Positions 5,305 through 10,780 of a DNA stretch of 10,780 nt are shown piece by piece. Position 1 is the first letter of the stretch; each line of letters starts with the position of its first letter. Made by a program: the position numbers and the translations under genes. The notes beneath the pieces are model-generated. The model saw only the letters and a program-made list of their open reading frames with translations. It did no database searches and was not told where the DNA came from. The stretch is from Anaerolineae bacterium (GTDB taxonomy: Bacteria > Chloroflexota > Anaerolineae > B4-G1). The DNA lies in NCBI GenBank assembly GCA_030612185.1, contig JAUWOI010000101.1, positions 1-10,780 of the forward strand, read 5' to 3'.

Positions 5305-6306
5305 CTAATCCACCGGCCCACTGGGCTTGTAGACCGCGTCATGCGACCCTCGCAGATCCACCGCTTCCCCGCCACCGACCGCGACCGGGCCACCAAACTG
5401 ACCGGACAGCACCGGCCCCTGCACATCACCAACAATGTTAGTCTGCGGACCGTGAACAGTCTGGCCGCGCTGGTCGAAGGCTGTCCAGGCCCCTGACTCC
5501 GGCTCAATCTCGGGCTCGACGTCGAAAGGCAGGCCCTTGAGTTGCGTGTCGCCGCCGGCGTAGTAGGCCAGGACGAAGTTGTCGGCGTGCTCGAAGTGGA
5601 GAATCGGATGCTGCCGCTGCTTGGTGCGCCCTGGCACCACCTCGCGGGCGTGCAGCGCAACATCGGCCACGCGCACGTAGCCATCCTTCTTCGCCACGCC
5701 AACTCCGGACAGAGCCTCGACCAGGGCCAGCGTGAAGGCGCTGTAGGGCTTGCCAGCAAACGAGAGTTCATCCTCCTGCGACGAGGCAATGAGCACTCGT
5801 CCGCTCCCTTCGGCCAACAGAGTCGTAGCCTCCGGCGGCAACGGCGACTTCGCCAGTTCCAGCCCGGGTGCTTTGGCATCTCCTACCCCGCCCGCGTGGC
5901 AGCAATCCAGCAGTACCAGGAGTTTCTGGGCTGGGATGGCGCGTAGTTTATCGGTGAACTCTTGGCCGCTAATGGCGGTCTTGTTGAGCCTCTGGACATC
6001 GTAGCCGTAGGGTAACAGGTAATAAGCCTCGCCGATGGAGGTTGTAGCCTGGTAGCCATGACCGGAAAAGTAGACCAGAACCGTAGATTCGGAATCCGTA
6101 GATTCGGCCAGTGTTTCGAGGACCGTGCGGATGTTGGCGGCGGTGGCATGCTCGCCAGTGAGCAGGTGAACCTGGTCGGGTGGATAGGCGCAACGCTCCG
6201 AGTCCTTCAGGATGTTCGCCAGCCCTCTGGCGTCGTCTACCGTGTTGGGTAAATCGGCCCCGATACCAATGATAAGAGCATAACCCTGTACAAATCTCTC
6301 TGCCAT
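5305..6306 (-). CDS. Caspase-like protease (peptidase C14, metacaspase type) with C-terminal linker motif
   Basis: A 333-residue cysteine protease of the caspase/metacaspase clan. The p20-like domain starts with YALIIGIGADLPN and continues with VDDARGLANIL. The catalytic His83 lies in VYFSGHGY, and the catalytic Cys136 in the DCCHAG motif (preceded by LLVLLD). Segment RVLIASSQEDELSFAG and then YSAFTLALVEAL are typical of the p10-like part. Members cleave after basic or acidic residues; the specificity cannot be read here. Residues 284-333 form a Gly/Val-rich tail (GDVQGPVLSGQF, VGGGEAVD, YKPSGPV) nearly matching the linker of the large STAND protein. ATG 6306 is chosen because a near-perfect AAGGAGG lies 6 nt upstream; TTG 6309 is unlikely. 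The gene follows the STAND gene by about 40 nt and is probably activated by it. The stop at 5305 may be a nonsense mutation. Confidence 0.9.
   Translation of the reverse strand: MAERFVQGYALIIGIGADLPNTVDDARGLANILKDSERCAYPPDQVHLLTGEHATAANIRTVLETLAESTDSESTVLVYFSGHGYQATTSIGEAYYLLPYGYDVQRLNKTAISGQEFTDKLRAIPAQKLLVLLDCCHAGGVGDAKAPGLELAKSPLPPEATTLLAEGSGRVLIASSQEDELSFAGKPYSAFTLALVEALSGVGVAKKDGYVRVADVALHAREVVPGRTKQRQHPILHFEHADNFVLAYYAGGDTQLKGLPFDVEPEIEPESGAWTAFDQRGQTVHGPQTNIVGDVQGPVLSGQFGGPVAVGGGEAVDLRGSHDAVYKPSGPVD
5308..5457 (-). repeat. Shared linker motif, caspase copy
   Basis: About 50 codons at the caspase C-terminus align without large gaps to residues 397-446 of the STAND protein (8838-9017). 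Shared blocks are GDV.GPV.SG.F, AVGGGEAVD.RG and YKPSG.V. The segment has no enzymatic motif and is rich in Gly, Val and small residues. The nucleotide sequences are also visibly similar, which suggests exchange or duplication within the operon. Confidence 0.75.
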
Positions 6307-6312
6307 CAATGT

Positions 6313-6319
6313 CCTCCTT
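6313..6319 (-). promoter_or_regulatory. Strong ribosome binding site of the caspase gene
   Basis: AAGGAGG, almost a full anti-Shine-Dalgarno match, lies 6 nt upstream of ATG 6306. It is much stronger than the sites of the other genes here and decides the start. It implies that the protease is translated well even though the gene is second or later in its operon. Confidence 0.7.
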
Positions 6320-6347
6320 CTTGTCCAGTCGTTGGATCACCAAAGTC

Positions 6348-9300
6348 TCACTCAAACCACCGGCGCACACCGTCGTCGTAGGCGCAGCCCAGTTGATCGC
6401 TGGTGGCGGATGCTCTAGCCTGCGCCTTTTCAGCTTCTTCCAGTTGCCCCATCTGGCGATAGAGATTGCTCATGTTCCACCACACAGTTCCCTCTGCTGC
6501 CCGCTCACCCAGTTCCTGCGCGATGGATAGACTGCGCTGCAGATCGTCGAGCGCTGCCTCGTACTCCTCCCGGCCGGCGTGTGCCAGCCCGATGTTGTTG
6601 AGCGCAACTCCTTCCCCAGGTCGAACCGTGGTCTCACGCGCGATCACCAGAGCCTGCCGGAAATAGTCCAGTGCGCGATCAATATCACCATCGACCAGGT
6701 GCACGCCTCCGATGTGATTAAGGGCCCGGCCCTCCCCCGTCCGGTCGCTGACCTCCCGATGGAGAGTCAGGCTGCGCTGAAGCAAATCCATCGCTTGCTC
6801 GTTTTCGTCCCGTACCCAGTGGACACAACCTATCGCATTGAGTGAAGATGCCTCTCGTTTCCGGTCGCCAACTAATCGCCACAGTTCAAGAGCCTTCTGG
6901 TAGTGTTCCATGGCGCGACCGTACTCGCCTCGAGCGAAGAAGACATCCCCAGTATCTCCGATGACGTAAGCTTGCCCTACCGGTGAGCCAATCTCCTGGT
7001 GAACCTCGAGGCTCTGTTGGTAGAAATCGAGAGCAATCTGGTACTCACCTCTGAACCGGTAGACGTCGCCAATAGTGTCGAGTGTCTCTCCCTCTGCTGT
7101 CCGGTCGCCAACCTCCCGCGCGAGAGCCAGGCCACGCTGCATGTAGTGCAATGCTTGATCGTATTGGCCCATCGTGCGGTAGACGCGCCCGAGATTGGCT
7201 GTGCAGAGAGACTGTCCTTCGGTATGGGAGTCTTCGCTAAAGACCGCCAGCCCGTGCTGCAAAAAGTCCAATGCCTCCGTGTAACGCCCTGCCAGCCGGT
7301 GAACCAGGCCGATGTTTTGCAGACAGAATCCTTCCCCTTCACGGTCCCCGATCTCTTGCCGGATCGCCAGGCTATCCTGGAAATATACCATCGCCTCATC
7401 CAGGCGTCCCTCGACGCGGTGTACCAAGCCGATCATATTGAGTGAGAGGCTCTCTCCCCATCTGTCGTCGGCTTCCCGGCAGAGGCTCAAAGCGGGCTGG
7501 AGACAGTCCAATGCATCCCCACAGCGCCCCCACAGCCAGTAGCCGTACCCCCTCTCGTTCAGCAGCCGGCCTTTGGTCTCTGGATCCTGTGTCTGCGGCG
7601 CGTGCTTCAGCGCATACTTTGCCCATTCCACAAAATCGTCCCAGCGACCGCTTGATCTCAGGAAAGGGACAAGAGCCAACAGGTAATCGGCGATCATCTC
7701 CGCTGCATAAATCTTGACCGCCTCCCAGCCGTGACGGATTTGCCGGAATGTTGCCTCAATCGCACGCCAGTCGCCCTCTTGCACCAGCGCCAGATGGTGC
7801 ACCGCGTGGCGACTGGCTATTGCCTCTACCTCACCTTTGTGTTCCAGCAGCGCCAGCGCATAGGCCCGCAACAGGCTATGTTGACTGTACAATCTGCCCT
7901 CCTGCCGCGATAGGAGGCTACGTCGTGAAAGGAAGCGCAGAGATTGCGAGGCTTTTTCAAGGGCTGCTTCATCTGTGCCCAAACCCCACACCGCAGCGGC
8001 TGCCGCAGCGTCGAAGGGAGACGACGCGAATGCACCCAGGGCACGGAAACGTCGCTGCATCTCAGCGGGTAGTGCAGCGTAGCTAAGCGAGAGACAGGCC
8101 TCAATGCTCTCGCGACGCTGCTCGCCAGCGCCCATTGTCAGCACACCCAGCGCTGGCTTTTCCTTCAACCTACGAGCTACATCGGGTAGATCAGCCGGGT
8201 CGTCCGCTAGGCCAGCTGCCAGTTCCAACGCCAAAGGCACATAGTCCGCCAAACGAGCAATTTCCTGCGCCACTGCTTCGTAAGCCCCAAGCGGCCCCAG
8301 CAGTTTCTCCAGAAGCGCCAGCGCATCCGACTTGGGGAGTGTGTCAATCCTCTCTATCTGACACCGCAGGCGCTTGCCCAGGTCTGCGTCGCGGGTGGTG
8401 ATCACCACAGTGGCACTGGTCGGCAAAGCGTGACGCATCAGCAACTGCGGACATTCATACTCCCACACATCATCCAAGACAGCCAACATCTTCCCACGCG
8501 AGGCAAGAAGCGCTCGCACGGCGGCTGCGCGGTTGAGCAGGTCAGTGTGTGCCCGCACATCCCCGCCGGCCGCAAGCGCCCAACTTTCCAGGATGTGGAA
8601 TTGGTCTGGCTGCATTCCCAATGAGGCCCACAGCACGCCCCCTGGAAAATGATCTGCCAGTGCATGGGCTAGTTTCTTGACCAGTGCGCTCTTTCCAGAG
8701 CCCCCCATACCCTGTAGCGCAGTCGCCGCTGTCGGCTCATCGGCTGTCAGGCGGGCTGCCAATTTCTCCAACTCGGTCTCTCGGTCAACAAAGTGAGGTG
8801 GTGGCGGCGGCGCTGTGGGAACGGGAAAGGCGGTCTTGCCAGTGACGACTGTGATCTGGTCGGCGAAATACTGCGTCACAGAGCCGGATGGCTTGTAAAG
8901 CGAGCCTTGCGCCCCCCGCATATCCACTGCCTCGCCTCCGCCGACCGCTGCCGCGCTCTCGAATTTGCCGGAGGCCACAGGCCCCCTCACATCACCACCA
9001 ATGGTGGTCAGTGAGCCTACGTGTTGCTCGAGATGCTCGATGATAACCTGCGCGCCTGGGGGCTGTGTTTTTGATTCTGCCAACCGTTCTGCGCCGTTGA
9101 TCACGAACCAATCGAGGAACAGATTGCCAGCAACACGATATCGCTGCCGGCTCTCGTCGCGTATGACCAAACCGTGATAACACAGGGCGGATAATCCCTG
9201 CCCCAGAGGTTGGTCAGTGTTCTGGACTTGGGCCAACAATGAGCGCTCGTCCAACCAGTCCTGGGCAGCCGCCAGAACAGCGTAGGCCCACTGCCCGCTA

Positions 9301-10196
9301 TCACCGACGGCCTCCCACCAACCCTGCAAGTCGGCGGCGCGCTTTTGCCGCATCTGACGCGCGACTTGCTCGATCTGTGGTGGCGTCGCTCGCGCCAGCC
9401 CATCATCCCACAAGTGGTGCAGCAGGTATTGAGCGATAAATGGATGCCCACCGCTCTGCGCCCGCACAGCAGCAGCGGCTTGGCCGGGCATCTCGCCGCC
9501 GCGCGCGATCAAGGTCTGCAAGTCAGTCTCGGCAAAGGAGGCCAAATGTTCGATCTTGACGGCGTTGAGCAGCGGCGACCCGGCGTGACGGGCGCGGATC
9601 ACGTTTGCAGAGCCGGTCAGCACCAGTTTGACGACGTCAGCCAATAGGCCATCGTAGATCAGCGCGCGCAGTTGATTGAATAGGATCTCTGACCAGTCGA
9701 AACCTGTCATAGATTCCACTTCGTCGAGCAGCAGCACGAGACGGAACGGACTTTGCATCCGCCGGACCAGGTCTTCTAACACGTTCTCAAACTGGAAAAA
9801 GGAAAGCGAGTCGCGGTCTTGTGTGATAATCGCGTGCAGATCCGTCGAGGCAAAATCACAATTCAAAGCACGGCTGCGTTGCAGTGTGCGATAGAGGTAG
9901 CGCATGATGCAAACATAGATGTGCTGCTCGCTGGTTGGCTTGCAACGCTTGAGGTCCACGAGAAGGGGAAAAACAAGCCAATCTCCCGCGCCACAATCAG
10001 TCAGCCGATTTGCCAACCGTGTCTCAACTGCCTTGAGCACGCTGCTCTTGCCAAAGCGCCGCCCGCCGATCACGGCCCAGGAATCAGAACGGGCACGGCA
10101 CAGGTCGGCGACGATCTCGTCCACCAGCGGCCAACGGCCCAGAAAATCCTCCGAGCGGGCGGGCAGGTTGTAGTAGAATGGATTTTCTCGCGGCAT
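6348..10196 (-). CDS. Dual-NTPase STAND protein: MNS-like ATPase, linker, NB-ARC, ten TPRs
   Basis: A giant signalling NTPase (about 1282 aa; residues below count from the alternative GTG at 10205). Module 1, residues 15-370, is an AAA/MNS-STAND ATPase with GGRRFGKSS (47-55), LVLLLDEVE (156-164), LTGSAN (196-201), SGGHPF (251-256) and a winged-helix end. Residues 397-456 are the linker shared with the caspase, followed by a Pro-rich hinge. Module 2, 470-790, is NB-ARC: P-loop GMGGSGKS (499-506), LAVLDDVWE (574-582), ITTRDADLG (602-610), YVPLALELAAGL (655-666) and an MHD-like QHSLLRAYA. Residues 880-1265 are TPRs. STAND proteins sense a ligand through repeats, then oligomerise and switch on an effector; the adjacent caspase is the obvious effector. 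ATG 10196 is chosen because GGAG lies 8 nt upstream. GTG 10205 overlaps the upstream stop as GTGA. Confidence 0.9.
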   Translation of the reverse strand: MPRENPFYYNLPARSEDFLGRWPLVDEIVADLCRARSDSWAVIGGRRFGKSSVLKAVETRLANRLTDCGAGDWLVFPLLVDLKRCKPTSEQHIYVCIMRYLYRTLQRSRALNCDFASTDLHAIITQDRDSLSFFQFENVLEDLVRRMQSPFRLVLLLDEVESMTGFDWSEILFNQLRALIYDGLLADVVKLVLTGSANVIRARHAGSPLLNAVKIEHLASFAETDLQTLIARGGEMPGQAAAAVRAQSGGHPFIAQYLLHHLWDDGLARATPPQIEQVARQMRQKRAADLQGWWEAVGDSGQWAYAVLAAAQDWLDERSLLAQVQNTDQPLGQGLSALCYHGLVIRDESRQRYRVAGNLFLDWFVINGAERLAESKTQPPGAQVIIEHLEQHVGSLTTIGGDVRGPVASGKFESAAAVGGGEAVDMRGAQGSLYKPSGSVTQYFADQITVVTGKTAFPVPTAPPPPPHFVDRETELEKLAARLTADEPTAATALQGMGGSGKSALVKKLAHALADHFPGGVLWASLGMQPDQFHILESWALAAGGDVRAHTDLLNRAAAVRALLASRGKMLAVLDDVWEYECPQLLMRHALPTSATVVITTRDADLGKRLRCQIERIDTLPKSDALALLEKLLGPLGAYEAVAQEIARLADYVPLALELAAGLADDPADLPDVARRLKEKPALGVLTMGAGEQRRESIEACLSLSYAALPAEMQRRFRALGAFASSPFDAAAAAAVWGLGTDEAALEKASQSLRFLSRRSLLSRQEGRLYSQHSLLRAYALALLEHKGEVEAIASRHAVHHLALVQEGDWRAIEATFRQIRHGWEAVKIYAAEMIADYLLALVPFLRSSGRWDDFVEWAKYALKHAPQTQDPETKGRLLNERGYGYWLWGRCGDALDCLQPALSLCREADDRWGESLSLNMIGLVHRVEGRLDEAMVYFQDSLAIRQEIGDREGEGFCLQNIGLVHRLAGRYTEALDFLQHGLAVFSEDSHTEGQSLCTANLGRVYRTMGQYDQALHYMQRGLALAREVGDRTAEGETLDTIGDVYRFRGEYQIALDFYQQSLEVHQEIGSPVGQAYVIGDTGDVFFARGEYGRAMEHYQKALELWRLVGDRKREASSLNAIGCVHWVRDENEQAMDLLQRSLTLHREVSDRTGEGRALNHIGGVHLVDGDIDRALDYFRQALVIARETTVRPGEGVALNNIGLAHAGREEYEAALDDLQRSLSIAQELGERAAEGTVWWNMSNLYRQMGQLEEAEKAQARASATSDQLGCAYDDGVRRWFE
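6413..7568 (-). repeat. Tandem TPR array, 40-residue period
   Basis: Ten helical-pair repeats keep an almost exact 40-codon (120-bp) spacing. The LN.IG.VHR-type helix start recurs near residues 882, 922, 962, 1002, 1042, 1082, 1122, 1162, 1202 and 1242. Each repeat then carries a G.Y..AL..(Y/L)Q..L....E(I/V)GDR pattern. This fits TPR_12-type repeats and would form a superhelical sensor arm at the C-terminus. The lack of length drift and the strong similarity between repeats suggest recent duplication or homogenisation. Confidence 0.85.
8838..9017 (-). repeat. Shared linker motif, STAND protein copy
   Basis: Codons 397-456 of the large protein lie between the first ATPase and the NB-ARC domain. 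They carry GDVRGPVASGKF, AVGGGEAVDMRG and YKPSGSVTQYFADQI, then a Pro-rich tract (APPPPPP). The caspase copy at 5308-5457 stops at the codon equivalent to the Gln after VT. The position directly N-terminal to NB-ARC is where STAND proteins usually carry an effector-recruiting or effector domain. Confidence 0.75.
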
Positions 10197-10201
10197 TGGT
10201 T

Positions 10202-10780
10202 TCACTCCAATCCCAATCTACGGCGGCGCAACCAGGTGCGCAGCAGTCCATAGCGCAGGGCGTAAGCCCCCGGCTCAGGCTGGTGGATGAAATGGAAACG
10301 ATCCAGGTTAATGAGCGCGGTGCGACGCAGGTCGGCGTCGGGGCTGTCGAGCAGCCTATCCTGCGGCACGGGGCCATCCGCCTGCGCCAGTTCGAGCAGC
10401 AGCGCCTGGTTGATTTGGGCCTGGTCCTCGCCCCACAGCGCCGGGTTCCCGGCGTCCTGCCAGATGCCGGCGTCCAGGTGGGTCACGGTCTGCTCGTCGT
10501 AGATAAAGTGCTCGACCGCAGCAGGGATAGCGGCGGCCTCGATCTGCCCCGGCTGGCGACCTCTCTGCTTGTAGAGCAGGCTGCACAACTGCCGCGCCAG
10601 GAAAGGATGCCCGCCGCTGTACTCGGCGATGAGCGCCACGCTTTCATCCTCGTAGACCAGCCCCACCTGCCGCCCGATGTTGCGCACCATCTGGATGCAG
10701 TCCTCTTTCGTCAGCGGGGGTAGGTAGATCTCTTGGAAAAGATTGAAAGTGGGATTCTGCTCACCGTTCCAGGCGTTGAT
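10202..10780 (-). CDS. STAND/AAA-type ATPase, C-terminal part (5' end outside window)
   Basis: The last 192 residues of an ATPase related to module 1 of the next gene. The visible part begins after the catalytic core and includes YLPPLTKEDC, then a lid segment with the EYSGGHPFLARQLC motif, equivalent to SGGHPF in the large protein. A winged-helix-like C-terminus with paired basic residues follows. The Walker A and B motifs would lie beyond the window edge and cannot be confirmed. Its stop TGA (10204-10202) overlaps the GTG at 10205 or lies 5 nt before the ATG of the large gene, so the two are translationally coupled. It may be a second sensor/ATPase of the same system or the C-terminus of a longer fusion protein. 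Confidence 0.75.
   Translation of the reverse strand: MNAWNGEQNPTFNLFQEIYLPPLTKEDCIQMVRNIGRQVGLVYEDESVALIAEYSGGHPFLARQLCSLLYKQRGRQPGQIEAAAIPAAVEHFIYDEQTVTHLDAGIWQDAGNPALWGEDQAQINQALLLELAQADGPVPQDRLLDSPDADLRRTALINLDRFHFIHQPEPGAYALRYGLLRTWLRRRRLGLE

Noticed and set aside
5049..5879. Minus-strand open frame overlapping caspase and helicase
   Set aside because: It is out of frame with both well-supported genes and gives an Arg/Ser-rich product without motifs.
6413..7568. 120-bp periodic DNA as a CRISPR or satellite array
   Set aside because: The period is exactly 40 codons and translates into TPR helices; there are no spacers or palindromic repeat units.

Overview
This window is GC-rich, and almost every gene is on the minus strand; a small toxin-antitoxin cassette on the plus strand is the only exception. 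The organism looks like an environmental bacterium, most likely a Chloroflexota (Anaerolineae/Caldilineae-like). This is inferred from the mix of a prokaryotic sphingosine-1-phosphate-lyase-type enzyme, DUF433/DUF5615 toxin-antitoxin genes, caspase and STAND/TPR genes, and short dispersed palindrome-type repeats. No rRNA, tRNA or CRISPR is present to fix the taxonomy.

Region A (1-3257, minus strand) is a compact metabolic operon. In transcription order it holds a PLP-dependent S1P-lyase-like enzyme (start 3191), a TauE/SafE-type membrane exporter and a zinc-dependent alcohol dehydrogenase cut by the window edge. The gaps are about 8-15 nt. The promoter carries a perfect 19-bp palindrome in its -35/-10 spacer, so a dimeric regulator is likely. 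The chemistry suggests turnover of a sphingoid or sulfonolipid-like amino-alcohol, with the aldehyde passed to the dehydrogenase and a small anion exported.

Region B (3415-4080, plus strand) is a DUF433 antitoxin-like gene and a DUF5615 PIN-like toxin gene that overlap by 4 bases (GTGA), with their own promoter. The toxin lacks two expected acidic residues.

Region C (4013-10780, minus strand) looks like a conflict/defence operon. In transcription order it contains: the 3' end of a STAND-type ATPase (cut by the window edge); a 1.28 kaa protein that fuses an MNS/STAND-like ATPase, a Gly/Val-rich linker, an NB-ARC NTPase and about ten TPRs; a caspase-like protease; a decayed coding remnant; and the N-terminal half of a DinG/XPD-type iron-sulfur helicase. 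The caspase ends in a near-copy of the linker that precedes the NB-ARC domain. This suggests homotypic contact between sensor and protease. The caspase reading frame stops inside the linker, and a frameshifted coding remnant follows. The helicase lacks its second motor domain and ends where the toxin-antitoxin cassette begins, which points to local rearrangement. The likely logic is TPR sensing, NTP-driven oligomerisation and caspase activation, as in other STAND-protease antiviral or cell-death systems; this is inference.
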